Of a DNA stretch of 64,000 bases, positions 23,071 to 35,861 are shown one piece after another. The stretch is taken from contig OENT01000758.1 of the NCBI GenBank assembly GCA_900239685.1, forward strand, positions 1 to 64,000, written 5' to 3'. The position numbers and the translations under genes are program-made. Within the stretch, counting starts at the first letter, position 1; every line of letters starts with the position of its first letter. The stretch is from Rotaria macrura. Its lineage: Eukaryota > Rotifera > Eurotatoria > Philodinida > Philodinidae. Below the pieces are notes generated by a model, which saw nothing but the letters and a program-made list of their open reading frames with translations, had not been told where the DNA came from and searched no databases.

Positions 23071-26000
23071 AGACGTTCACTTGAAAGGAAAGGAAAACAA
23101 TAATTCGTGTTTCGAAAACGACCAGTCACATTAATGAGCACTTGATTTGAATAAATACAACGATGATCGGCTAACCCAAGTATTGTTCTTGCTTCTTTTC
23201 GAATCCCGTAGACCTGAAAGCAATATTTTACAGTAAGGTAACTTGTTTTTCATTCCGTTGAACCGGCATGAAGGGAAGTTGAAACCGAACTGGTGTGCGA
23301 GTTGTTTTAGTATAGTTATGTAGGTCTTTTTATAATCTTATCAAATACATCGAAATTTCGCATGTCTAATTCCCGAAAATACTGTCAATAGTTTCTGAGG
23401 GGTCAGAAACCTCTGTTTTGCTCGTTTCCTAGAATAATTCTTTTTTCAGAGAACGATATTGGTGGCACGTTATCAATCGCAGTGAGAAGAGAGAAAATTG
23501 ATAATAGCTTGCAAGTAGGTTTCGTTGCCTTAAGGGTCCCTCCCCTCACAATTGGCTTGCCACTTTGGAGTATAAGTTTGGGCTCAAACTTTCAGCCTCA
23601 TAAACCTTGCTAAACTAAATTTATGGCTTGTTGTATAGTTTCCACGAGAATTGATATAACTTCCTGACTGTGAGAGCTATTGAAACCGGGTTGGTTTTAA
23701 ATTAAAGCTGGTCTCCACAAGCAACTTTTCATCTGACAGATTTCTGAAATTCCTTCTGTTAAGTTTTTAGAAGCATTTTATTCTGTATGACTGCCAAACT
23801 AGGTATAAAAAACGCTCTAAAAAGGACTTCTCTCAGTCCAGGAGTCAAATATCAAAACTCCGCTGGATAAAAAGTTAGCTCTAATCGAGACTTGTAAAAT
23901 CGAAAACAAACACCGGGGAATGCTAAAGCCAAACGAGAGTTATATCAATTTTCCTGTTGCAAAACCATGTTTTGAGAAAAACGCTGAAGAAATTTTAGAA
24001 GTGAATTTTTCATTCAGACGTTTAAAAGCTACTTTTTAAAAGGATAATTTCAAACATATAGCATTGGAACTTTTAAAAGTCCATCACAAATGAAGTCAGC
24101 TAACGCCCTCTATCACCATGAAGTGGTATTGCTCTTTTATTTCTTCAGTAAGATTTATTTTATACTGCTGTACATGATTGATATGTTGATACAAATCGAT
24201 CGTAAGGTAAACTTAAAAAAATTTTAAATTTTTCGATAAAAAACATTAACAAGACACAGCGGGTTATATCCGACGCAACTCAGACTCTCTCGACGAAATA
24301 GCATAATGAAAAATACGTACGTTTCACCAGAGTATCTATAAAGTAAATCTGTCATATGGAGCGCAAACATAGTTTAATCACGATCCTGAGTATTAATAGA
24401 CGCATCGTGGTTGATAAAGCTGTTTTTTGTACAAACCTGCAACTTATGAATTAATAGACACAAGGAAAAGAAAAATTTCGTCGAAAATGCGAAAATATTG
24501 AAAAATATGATAGTAGTAGAGAGAGTATTTCTTCCATCAGTCTGTGAAAACTTAACCGTTTTTCAAAAGCCTATAAATATTCTGAAAGAGGACACCATGG
24601 GGCATCTTTCTATAATAAAAACTCAATTTCGCTTCTTTTTAGAAAAATCGGATTTTCGAAAGAGGGGGGCGTGTTTAAGTAATGTTTTCGAATCTTGAAA
24701 TCGTTGATATGATGATTCAACTTATTCAGATTGTGTCATTACTTTTTGAAACCTGTGTAAATTAGAAATCGATTATCTATGAATGAAAAGGAAGAATATT
24801 TCAGCTAAGAAGGTAAGAATGTCAAAGCTGATCGAAATTTAATGTTTAATATGTTATGAAAAATATTCATCACTAAAATTCATGATCCTAAATGTTATTT
24901 GCGAGGATGGTAATGGTGAACGTCGAAAACAGAATATGAAACACTGTCCAGACAAAAGTACTCTCTAAAAGAGTCCGTTTCTCAGTAAACAAACAAAAAA
25001 CCTTTCTGAGGATTTGGAAACACATCCTCAGACCCTCGGGAACTCGTTTAAAGGTTTCAGAGACTTCGAGAACCCAGTTTTACTATCAGAAACTTTTAAA
25101 GGCTTTCGATAATAAAAATTGGGTGTACAAACACTCGGAAACGTTTTAAGGTTGGTTTTCTGTAAAATCCATGTGTTTTAGAGAGTGGGTCGATAATCCT
25201 GTTGCCACTGAATAATAAACCTGTTTTAACTAGCCATAAACGCTTTTTATTCTCAGATATCCTAATTTTCATAAACACTTTTGCTAACAAACCCTTAAAG
25301 GGTTTAGAAAAGTTTTTCCACTGCACTAGGGTTTAGTATTCTACGTTTATTTTACAGTGGACCTCGAAGACAGTAACATTTTTAAAATTTTTATTGAGAG
25401 AATACATTGAGCGAAATTCACTATAATATAAGTCTAACTTTCACAGAAAGATTCCTGTTCATTCATGCTGTGTATCTTGAATTTCAGCTTGTGAAAGGCC
25501 TAAATTATTGTGCTAAGCCAATATAGGTGTTATGGCATAATTTGAAATTGAATTTCTATATTGTTTAACGGCAAAATATTTAAAAAGTTGCAGAGAAAAT
25601 TTTTATTATTGATCGAATATAAACTCAGTTTCATGTCCCTAGTTCCTGTTTACCAGGAAGTTAAAAAAGATCATCCAGATAGTCCAGTGTATTCAAATGG
25701 TTCGGCGTAAGACTTTTTTCCTAGTGCTTTTCATTGTGCACTCTTGATTTGTACAAAAATTCATAAAAAATAAAATGAACTCACACAAACACTGGTGCTG
25801 TGAGTTTGAATAGAGTTATTGTGCTGGATTATTCAATCTAGAAGATTCGGTAACATACTGGCTGAAGCAAAATTAAAATTTTTGTAAGTTGGAAAATACC
25901 TGGTATTGGCCAAAAGTACGACTTTGAGAGCAGTTTAAGAGAATCCATCGATTTATTGGATGCAGTGTGAAATGAAATGAGGCCGCAGGAGAGTCATAAT

Positions 26001-26126
26001 GGTGGACCAACCGGATTCAATCTTAGTAAAACACGAAGCACCCATATTTTACCAATATGCAAAACTATTGGTCCGTAATTACACCGATTGTGTGGCTTCG
26101 ATTCACTTGAAATTGTTTCCACATTA
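23071..26126. other. Repeat-island sequence, no gene seen
   Basis: About 3 kb without supportable genes. The stretch at 24990-25330 has recurring AAACxTTT..GG motifs and short inverted segments that suggest an old degraded repeat, but I could not define borders. Confidence 0.35.
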
Positions 26127-26470
26127 AGGCTTGGTCTTCACTACACCAATTAATACTGTATTAACAAACGGATTGACTGAAAAATTAATGCAGTTTTCAA
26201 AGTTGTATAGGGGTAAAACACACTAGAGAAGATAATAATGAATTAACTAATGGAATGAACAGAAAAATGAATTCCGTGACTCCGTCTACACTACACAATT
26301 TAATACTGAATTAAAGTTAATGCACTAATAAGAATCCAATTGAATATACCAGTTAAACTATCTTTCTTTTCGATTGGCAGCTCCTCCATTATTGAACAGA
26401 ATAAAGCGACATTTTATCTTGAAGTCTTGGATTCTGATTGATGCATTAACTTTTAAGTGAAGACATGCAT
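26127..26470. repeat. Putative small inverted-repeat element
   Basis: The left end, GGCTTGGTCTTCACTACACC followed by AATTAATACTG, is related to the complement of TGCATTAACTTTTAAGTGAAGACATG at about 26442-26467. The left-end motif is repeated directly at about 26283-26313. This is weak; it overlaps the next candidate. Confidence 0.35.
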
Positions 26471-27200
26471 AAAGTTAATCCTTTATTATTTTTCTAGTTA
26501 GTTGTGATGTTTTGAGATAACTTATCGTTCATCAGGCACCAATCAAATGTAATATCGATGCACCAATAAAAAACGACACTTGTAGTACTTCATATATACA
26601 ATTTTTCTCTTGGTACATTTACGTAAAGTATGATTCTCAGCATTTTACTCGACGTCACAACGGATATCGTCTGTTTCATCTATTCACAGTAGCATATTCA
26701 CGAAGAAGATGTCAAGTAAGAGCTCACTAGTTCTTTTTGTAGACCCCTATTGACATTTTTGTACTTTTTTACTACAAACAATTAGTTTTTCGTTTTTCGT
26801 TTCAAAAATCGTCATAGAATCTCATTTTGTGTTTTGTTATAATAAATTAAAGATGAAATCCTTGTTGTTTTGTAAATCATTTCATTTCGCTTCAAATGGC
26901 TTCAAAGAAGCTTGCGGAACTTGTGTTGTGAAGATCCAGTATGTTTGATATCCAAAACATCATATGAACTTCTTATAAAAATTGTTTCAAAAGATTTTAT
27001 TATTGCAAAAATTTTGCAACAATCTTTAGTACGAATTCTACATGCACGATATATAGAGACATCTCTTATTTTCTTACCGTTTTTTATTATGCACTTTCGT
27101 TACATCAAATAGGTAGGTATGTAGTACAACTTCCTCATGGTTAGCTTAATATGAAATTAATTTAATTCCCTTTTCTGGTGTGTTTTACCCCTAACTTGGT
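26197..27200. mobile_element. Putative non-autonomous transposon, ~1 kb
   Basis: AGGGGTAAAACACACTAGAG near 26211 is the inverted partner of CTGGTGTGTTTTACCCCTAA near 27175-27194, with looser pairing on either side, giving ~35-40 bp inverted ends about 1 kb apart. The small frame inside (26912-27112) shows no transposase features. A target duplication is not clear. Confidence 0.5.
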
Positions 27201-27747
27201 GAATTTTCTTAAATGGTGACTCGATGCGGCTGGCTAACAGATTCTCTGCTAAAAATTGTATCATTCGTCTCATGGAAACCAATTACAAAAATGTGGTAAC
27301 CTCAGATTAAATCCGAGCGTTATGTGTAATTAAAAAAGTAAAATTAATTAACGACAAATTTATTTCGAGCAAACTGCTTAGAAACGTATCCTTGAATGCA
27401 ATATGGAACTGCCCCTTAAGCCCTGCATTGAAATATCCGAATGAGTTCCTCACCCCTCGCGCTGGGATAACAGAAGCTCAAGATATTCTTTCCATAAATG
27501 TCCATTACCGTTGAAAATGTGCCACAACCACGACGGTTTTCAAAAACTCTTTCGAAATTTCTCGGTATTACTGCACTACATTGTAACTGTTGGCATGAAT
27601 CCATGATATTCATCTAGTTCCTTAGTGTTAGACTTATGGACAACTGAATCGTGTTCCCACTCGAGAATCTCTTAATGAATACCGGATGACCCATGCCAGG
27701 GAGTCGCTGCGATTAATAAGGGAGTTTACAGCATATGATGTCTTTTT
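27201..27747. other. Intergenic, no gene seen
   Basis: About 550 bp between the putative transposon and the foldback element. A 65-codon minus frame here (27416-27613) has no recognisable feature. Confidence 0.35.
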
Positions 27748-28304
27748 TGAGTTTCTGCAGAAACTCAATTAAATACCGACGGGGTAGATATAGGAGATAT
27801 AGGAGATAAAGGAGATATTGGGTACGTGTGAGGCTGCGGAGAAATGAAATCATCCACACCCACACCCACCCACAGCCGTCCTCACATTACACGCGTGTCG
27901 CCTGATGCGGGTGCGGGGAAAGGTGTAAGCGGCCGCCCTCACATAACACGCGTCTCGCCAGATGCGGGTGCGGGGAAAGGTGTAAGCGGCCGTCCTCACA
28001 TAACACGCGTCTCGCCAGGTGGGCGCGGAGAAAGGTGGGTGTGGGTGATTTCATTTCTCCGCAGCCTGACACGTACCCAATATCTCCTCTATCTCCTCTA
28101 TCTCCGATAACTCTCATAACCCCTATAACTACTGCACCCCCACCACCTACACCACCGCACCCCTCTCCCCACAAGTTACAGTATTACATTGGCCTCCACC
28201 TACAATACCTTTGCCCCCCCCCCATGTGCCATGTATCTCCTATTCCTCCTATATCTACTATATCTACCCCGTCGGTATTTAATTGAGTTTCTGCAGAAAC
28301 TCAA
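27748..28304. mobile_element. Foldback element with palindromic ends
   Basis: A 557-bp element whose two ends are inverted copies of each other. Each end begins with the same 22-bp perfect palindrome centred on CTGCAG, followed by TTAAATACCGACGGGGTAGA and runs of TATAGGAGA. A second pair of inverted segments lies further in (GGGTACGTGTGAGGCTGCGG with GAGAAATGAAATCA, against its complement near 28049-28083). The centre holds three 57-bp tandem repeats. The interior is much richer in GC than the flanks. No transposase is present. Confidence 0.8.
27876..28045 (+). repeat. Three 57-bp tandem repeats inside the foldback element
   Basis: Units start at 27876, 27933 and 27990 with CCGYCCTCACATWACACGCG. 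The first two are nearly identical and the third diverges at its 3' end. The period is a multiple of three, so a frame through them repeats a 19-residue unit (RPHITRVSPDAGAGKGVSG). I take this as a by-product of the repeat and not a gene. Confidence 0.85.
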
Positions 28305-31300
28305 ATAAAACATGACACCGTTTACAGGAGAGTCTTTAAGGAATATAAGGGAGCGATTGTTTCAATAACTTGTTTAAGTGTCTCACACATGGCAGTGCTT
28401 TATGATACATACCAAATTTTTTCTTTTCCTGGTCGAAATTCTCAGAAAACCCTGAATCCTGAGAACAATGGGCAGGCATTTACATGGCGAGTTTTGAGAT
28501 TTCTTTAAAAAATGCCTAAAAATGACGCTGCAATCCACTTATTTACTTTTTCAGAATAATCTTTTGTTTATTCATTATGAGTCGAAATTCATTTTTGTTT
28601 CGCAAAAAATGGCAACTTTTTTCGGAAAGGATATTCTACCTAATCCTTTCAGCAGGCCTTGTCTCAGTGAATGAGTTCCTTTGATCGAATATTAACTTGG
28701 GTTCATAAGATGAGCTATCGGTGAGAGGAGTCAGGTGGAAATCCTAATGATGTTTATCAGTGACAAATAAATTAATTTTAAAAATAACTTATTATTTCTT
28801 TTGAAATTTGATTTTCTTTTCTACTTTCATAGACGCGAAAGAAAATAGAGAATGTGTACATGAACTCTTTCATAAATCCCCTGGGCAGTGCGTATTAGAA
28901 GTCTCCGGGTATTTTTTTTCTATCTGCCGAACGCTCTAAAATTAGGGGACTCCTTAGGGGTTTTTCAGGGAGACCCTTTTGACTCCTCAAATCCTAGGAC
29001 TCCCCTAGAGACTTCTTAATGATTCTCAACTAGGGGTGCAGATCCATCAAATTTTGAAATGTGTTGTGACATGAACCTACCGCTTCCACGTCCATACCAT
29101 GACGGTATTGTTTGAACATGTCTCGTACAACTGACACGACACGGTGAGTTTTCAACAAAAAATACTACTACCGTTCGATCATGAACATCTATGATTCCTT
29201 ACCTTCGGAGGAAGGTGTCATTGGAAACGAGATAGTTATTTGCAGAATGCAGTTTTGGACGAGTGCTGGAAGTTCTACATATGCTTTTATAATAATCTTG
29301 TTTTGTGCTGTGTGATCGCATTGTACTAGATCCTAATAAATGTCAATGGGTTTCGCCTTATATTATTTAAAAGTTCCCAAGAAGATGAAAGTATTCGACA
29401 GTAAAGCATGCGCCAATTGTTAACATCAGTTAATTTTTCGCCGTGTTCCTCTTTCTGATAGTAATGCCATTAATAATCTTGAATTATAGTTCATGGCAAC
29501 AATGCATTATGAATACAAACACATTTTGATGAATTTATGCTTGCAACTGACAATTTTTTACATTCACCCTTTCCTTCGTAGGTTCGGAAGTAGAAGAACG
29601 CAAAGTTATTGAATATTTACAAGAATGTCAGCCTGAATTCTATTAATACTAAGTTTGAAAGGCTGTTTCGTCATCCAACATCTATACATTTCTGTTCTCT
29701 CCTACTTTAAATATCATTCCGAATATGAATAGTATTTGATTTGCAGACATCGCATCTTGAATGAGAATCGTTCTCATTCTTTTTAAAATTCTCATGGTCA
29801 TATGTCTCTAGCATTTAACAATGAAGAATCACATTTTAATCTACTCTCTATCTTGCTACAAACATTAACAAAAAAACAATAATCTTCGCATTCTATTTAA
29901 AAAATTTGATACTAGAATCTGAAGTAAGGATATTCATTGAATGTTACTAAAGTGGAGATCTGGGAAACTCGATTCTGACTCCAACTAAGTCGGGGTTGGA
30001 GTTTAAAAAGGAAAATTTTCAGAATCGGAATCGGAATCAGAAAATAAAAATTCTCGGAACTTGAGTCGGAATCGACTTTCGGTATGAAAAAATTGACTCC
30101 CAAGGTCAGTACTAAAAAAAGTATTTTTCGAAAAACGTAATCAGTCATCATCAAGTCGATATTATTTTTGTCGAAAATTAATATGCATTTCCTGTTTCAT
30201 TTAGTGCAATTGTTCTTCATACAAATCTGTGGACATCGTATTTTACTTCTTTAGATTCTGCATGTTTAAGTAGATCTGATTTTTCCTAGAAGACATAGAA
30301 TTGGAATTGTTTTGGAAACTAAGTAACTAAATCGATTCTAATAGCTAGAGTATGATAAGACGAGATAAATAGAAAGTAATTAATAAAAAAAATCGTAAGC
30401 TTAGCTATACTTTATTTACTGAGAGAATCTTTCATGCATGATATTAGAATTTTATAAATAAACTATAGAAACTAATATTTTCGTTGGAATTTCATAGACA
30501 TAGAGTACACTATTAAAATATTAATGAACTAATGACATAATATACTCAGGCGCTCATTTCTGATGTTTAGAAGAAAACAACCTGTGACGGTCATCTACAT
30601 TCTATTACGTTCAGCAGTATAGTATACTAGTGTTGATAGGATCTAAATAATTATTTTATGGTAGCAGCTAATTTCAGGTCACTTTAATCATTGCTGTTAA
30701 ACGTTAAATTAAAATAAGAAATCACGAGCATTTTAATATGAAATCATTGGAAAAAAGAAATAAATTCGATAAGAACTTGACTTAAAATATTCAATGACTG
30801 TTAGATAATGTTCTTTCCTCAAGAATATGTCATGAATATTCGATCTCATTTAACATTTTCTATCGATACTTGAAGAATCTAGCTAACACAACTGTTAAAA
30901 AAATAGTAGTTCAAAGATTGAAAAAGATAATGATAATAATTGTTTGGTACATATTGACATAGACATCATGTTACAATAATAAACGTTAAGATATATCCAT
31001 ATTTATCTGAGATTACATCAAATTTTAATATAAATGAAATGTCAAAGTCTAGTCTTGAGAATTTCGATATGTCACTATGAGCTTATAAAATATGAAAATA
31101 ATTTTGCGATGAACCTTTTTTGGAAATAACCTTTGAATAAGTTTTTCATCATGATTTTTTTGAGATTTACAACCATATTAAACAAAACTTCTATGAATAA
31201 TAATACGAGAATAGGACGAGTTATCATTTGTAATCGATTCTTACAAGTTTCATTTGCATTGAAATCTCATTTTCTTACACATAACTGATTATTATGAATA

Positions 31301-32520
31301 TCTATATTAAACCGTGTTAAAATTTTATTTAGATTTTTCCATCGACAACTCTTGGAGATCATCATTAATGACATCCAATACACGTAGCAATCTTTCTAAA
31401 CCCGAACTATCCAAGCTTTTAAAATAACACAACGTACCTTAGGATATAATTCTGGGAGATTTTTTAGGAGCTTTGCAACATAACTTGTCAGAGCTCAGCT
31501 AGATGCATTGTTCAACAAAGCCAGGGTAGGTTACACTTGTTGATTCGTTTAAAATTCATTTTCTTAAAACTATCGTCATACGTTGATGATCAGTATTCAA
31601 AAGGAAAGAGATGAAAGTTGATCTTATGAAAAGTTTTACAATTTTTTCACATATTTTGATTCATATGTGTCAGTTCGATAAAGAAATGAATGTTTATTTT
31701 TATCAAGAAAGTTAATAATAACAATAACTGATGTTCAGACAGAATTGTCTGGATATGAAATCTTGTACAATAGGAATACGAGCAATATCCCAATACATTC
31801 ATGATATATTGAATCAGTCGAGTTTTTTGTTGATTTTTTATCTATCAAATAATGTATATGCACGTTTGTTGTAGCTGTATTGTAAAAATTCATCAGTCAC
31901 ACTGAGAGTCAAAAGATATACAAGTTAAAATTATTGGTTTATATGAGAAGCCAAACTAAACACATCTATCGATCGTTTGTTTATGTGACATGCGATAAAA
32001 ACGACGACTCTATCTTGCATTTTAATAAAAAGCAAGTCTAAAAACTATATGAAAAATTAGATCAACCAGAAGTAGGAAAAACAAGGACATTTAGTTCCTC
32101 TAAACAGCATAGTAGAATATCACGATATGATACACGTTGTTCTTAATAATAATGGTTACTTTGAAGACTCAGTAAGCTCACGATTAAAACAATAACACGT
32201 ACATATAAGAAATAGTTTGATACACTTTCTCGCATTCTATCTTGTTAAAGTGCAATGACTTAGTTGAAGACTGCTCTTAGTATAATAGCAATGGATTCTA
32301 CGAAAATGACTTACATTTCGTTCATTTATTTTTATATCCTTATCGGTTTAATTAATGATTGCATGAATATTAAGTAGATGCAATATGTATGCATTCGATA
32401 CAGGTCGGAAAATTACAACATATCCATCCGAATAGTAATCGAATTCTGATTACAGATATCCTAAACTCTCAATGAAGAGTTTTCAATTTAGTTTTCTTTC
32501 TAATTTCTCAAATGTCAAAA
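28305..32520. other. Repeat-island sequence, no gene seen
   Basis: About 4.2 kb of A/T-rich sequence. The patch at 28930-29010 has several short complementary blocks (AGGGGACTCC and CTAGGACTCCCC types) that could fold. No splice-consistent coding segments were found on either strand. Confidence 0.35.
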
Positions 32521-33000
32521 TACAGTTATTCTGAAAAATTTTCACTTTTAGAGCATATAACCGGCGAACACTTTTAAAAAGCTGAGCGTTAAACCAATTT
32601 TTTTCGAAAATTCTAAAATAGAAAACGCGTTTTAACACTAAATACTAGCGATTTTGCCTCTTCCAAGCCTTTAAGCGCCCCCCCCCCTCCTCCAAAAAAA
32701 GTCAATTGTCGGGAAAATTCCGAAATTGAGATGAATGCACCAGAAGATAGCCTGTTCTTCGCTCTTTCAGAATTGATATAGGTTTTACCCCAAATCTCTT
32801 TTTTTGTAAGTCCTCTCAAAAGAACTGTATCTTTTCAAAAATTTCGAAATTCAGAGAAATTAATCAAAAGTTGGCGCGTTTTTCGCTCTTTCAGAATTAA
32901 TATAGGTTTCTACCCTAAACCTCTATTTTGCAGAAAACTTTGAGGACTTCTCGAAGTCCTCCTAAAAAGAACTGAATTTTCGTCAAAAATTCTGAAATAT
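32521..33000. repeat. Degenerate tandem repeat, ~130-bp period
   Basis: The block TCGCTCTTTCAGAATTRATA followed by TAGGTTT.TACCC occurs near 32758 and again near 32885, each followed by an AAGAACTG...TTTTC block. That is about two degenerate units. A C-run followed by CTCC lies at about 32679-32692. Confidence 0.6.
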
Positions 33001-33080
33001 CTTTTTCGTTTTTTCTCAGTTTGCACTTTCAAAAAAGCGCATCCCGAATTTCTCAGTCCAGCTCCATAGGATGTATTAGA

Positions 33081-33325
33081 ATTTTTGTTTGTTTGCAAGA
33101 GCATGTCAAGATGCAGGGCAGTGCAGAGCCCTTTTTTTCAAAAACCGTTCTTTTTGACTATATAACAAGGGATCTCTTTTCAAACCCCACCCCGCCTCTT
33201 TTTTTCGGGATTTTTGAAGTCATTGAAATTATGATTCCTGTTTTCCGCTGAAAAAGCAAGAATCAAAACAAAAGGACTCTGCACTGCCCTCCATGTTCAC
33301 ATGCTCTTTCTAAAAAACAAAAGTT
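33081..33325. mobile_element. Short inverted-repeat (hairpin) element
   Basis: The left arm (33081-33140, AGAGCATGTCAAGATGCAGG then GCAGTGCAGAG) pairs with the right arm (33264-33325, CTCTGCACTGCCCTCCATG then CACATGCTCTTTC). The arms are about 55-60 bp with a few mismatches, and the loop is about 120 bp. It is MITE-sized and non-coding. Confidence 0.7.
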
Positions 33326-34140
33326 AAAGATATATCATGAACCTGGACCGAGAAATTTGGGTTGCCAAATTTGCTATTTTCTTACCCTTGTCATATCCGT
33401 ATCTCAGGCAAACATCATGATAGAAGGCTGAAAATTTAACCATAACCTTTTCATACGAAGTCTAACATATCATGTAAGTTTCATGCAATTCGAATGTTGC
33501 TGGGCCAAGATCGATTTTTGAGGGGGAGGGGGCCTTAAAACCGAACTCATTTTTATAAAATAATTGTAGTTTTCTGATAACCGTAAATAGATCAAGATCG
33601 TGGCTCGATTTCGATGATTTTCACATGTTTTTCCTGTTTTTTATGATATTGAGAAGATGACAAAATGAAATGCAGTTGCCTATCCAATACGATATCGTTT
33701 TCTTTGAAATGGTGTTCAAGTATTCTAATAACTCTTGTTTTCAAGTATTAGTTTCATCTATATTTTTGTAAGATCAATCAATAGTTTTAATCAAATATTA
33801 TATTATAAAAAGAACATGCGTCATGAAATAAAAACTTTATAATGTATGCGGTCGACTAACTTATAACTAGAAGTATAGGTCGACATGAAGTGATATCATG
33901 TTATAAGTAATATAAGAAAATGTACAATTCGGAAATAGAAACAAAAAAGAAGTTAATTTCTTTTTTTTACGAATTGTATTTCTTCACGGTTCAATTTGAT
34001 TAAAAAAATACTAAGGAAAAGGTACAGGAAGGGTCGAAAAAAATCAAAACCAAAAAAGTAGAAAAGTTTATAATTAAGATTGAGAAAACATATTTCTCAG
34101 TATGAATCATTTCTTGCTGCAAATGTGTTTTTGTCGGTTT
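33326..34140. other. Intergenic; 3' flank of the next gene
   Basis: A/T-rich, with a G-rich patch (GAGGGGGAGGGGGCC) at about 33519-33533. The part next to 34140 should contain the 3' UTR of the minus-strand gene. No gene is seen. Confidence 0.4.
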
Positions 34141-35861
34141 TCAGTATGAATATTTCACGAAGGTCCACGGTTTTGATAAGCGACTGAATGTTGCATTCTT
34201 AGTTTCTTTCAAATTTTGCACCAGACGTAATGCATTGTTTACGTTGTAACGAGTTAGGCGCTGAAATTTTGAAGGAAATAATTTTACTAACTGGTAATAC
34301 TTAGAAATAGGTAACTTACGGTATCTAAATCGAAATGAAACATTCGCGGAGCAACACCAACTGTATCTCCCAAAAGATATTCTCGACTTTTATCAATTGT
34401 AAATTGATTCTCGTATATTTTGTCTGCTGTTTCATCATTCATAGCTTGTAAATCACTAAACAATAGATTTATTGTTAACTTCATATGAATAAAAATACTT
34501 ACTAAGCCATATCTATATTGTCTTCAGCTTTCCAGGTGCTTGGTTTAGCATCAACGCTCTTGGATAAACCAGTATATGTGATGCCAACATCTGTTACACC
34601 ATCTTGTTCGAATTGAACGTACTGAAAAGAAATTCATATGTGAAAAAAGCAATCCTTTCTAATGTTTTAAATATAAAGAAAAATATCGATGTTCCAGTAG
34701 ATGTATTGTTTACTTCGCGGTTTTTTTTTATTACATTAATTAAATCATTATGAACAAGAACGAACTAGATAAAAATATTCGATTTTGAACTTGCACAAAA
34801 CTACGGTAGATAGGAGAAAAAACGAGAGTGTCTATGTAGAAGAAAAATGAACGTCGGTGATTACACGAATGTGTTTGAGCCATTGTTGGGAAGGACGGTG
34901 CATGTATGTATGTGTGCGTGTGCGTGTGCGTATATATGTATGTGTAGATAGTAGAAGTTCTAATCATAGCCGGACTGAAAAACAAAAATTTGTTTTCTCA
35001 TCACTGTGTAAAATTTTCAAGAGAAAAACAAATGTTGCATATTGATCTTTATGGTAAAGACAAATGTTAATATGAAACACTTACTGTTCGTCCAAAATAA
35101 TCACGTGGATTACTAAGTCTTGAAAGACCACTTGCACCAATACGTGAATCAACGGCACGTCGAACATCTTCTCGAGCTCGAGTTAATAGATTACCACCAT
35201 GAGTGATCATTGAATATGTTGATGGTGTTGCATAGCGTAGCTGTCGTAATTCACGTGTGTAATCAAGATCACGCATTGCACGTTTTAATGATGTTACACG
35301 GTCAATTGAATCATTAAAACGATAATTATACGATGAATCCGCACCTACAGTTGAATATATTGAAGGAGAACGAAAACAATAAAGTGGTCGATAACGCCAA
35401 TCATCGTATGGAAAATTATAATAGAAGGTGCGTGGTGCTGTATGATACCAATAGTACGGTCTGTAATGAGTATAATGACTATCGAGAGCAATCGGTGTTT
35501 TATCTCGAATACGCTCTGTATAGCGATCATAATAATCAAAATCATGTGTACCATAAGCAGAATAAGGTCGTCGTGCTTTCAAATGATCGAAATAATTTAC
35601 TGATCGCCCTCGATAATATCGATTGTAGCCTTGACCACCGAATATTTCATCATCGACATCCTTTGATCGAGCTACAGAAACAGCTCGAGTAGAACGAGAT
35701 GTTGATCCATACAGATCTGGCGTATAAATATTGAGACGAGTCGAAAAGCCGCCTCCACCAGTACCTTCACTACTCGATCCATATTCATAAATCGATGGAG
35801 TCGTCTCTCTTCCTGGTGTCGTGCCTCGAATGCGGCTCAACGAACGGGCTCGACGTAACAT
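34141..35861 (-). CDS. Unrecognised Tyr/Arg/Ser-rich protein
   Basis: Four exons: 35861-35085, 34621-34503, 34455-34320 and 34260-34141, coding 383 residues. I do not recognise the family. Exon 1 (259 codons) starts MLRRARSLSRIRGTTPGRE and is rich in Arg, Tyr and Ser, with dense aromatic stretches such as HYRPYYWYH and basic SR/RS dipeptides. It is likely flexible, with no signal peptide or membrane span. The C-terminal third, from YVQFEQDGVTDVGITYTGL to SKPWTFVKYSY, is more regular, with a helical NALRLVQNLKETKNATFSRL segment. The composition recalls filament- or cytoskeleton-associated proteins, but that is only an impression. The frame is well supported: all three introns are in phase, and the last, C-terminal exon ends exactly at a stop. 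Confidence 0.75.
34906..34930. repeat. (GT)n-rich microsatellite in intron 1
   Basis: A run of GTGTGCGTGTGCGTGTGCGT type sits inside intron 1 of the Tyr/Arg-rich gene. Confidence 0.7.

Noticed and set aside
27876-28045. CRISPR-like array
   Set aside because: Only three units, directly tandem without distinct spacers, in a eukaryotic context.
27844-28286. Frames through the GC-rich foldback interior
   Set aside because: The translated 19-residue repeats simply reflect the 57-bp DNA repeat; the opposite strand is equally open.
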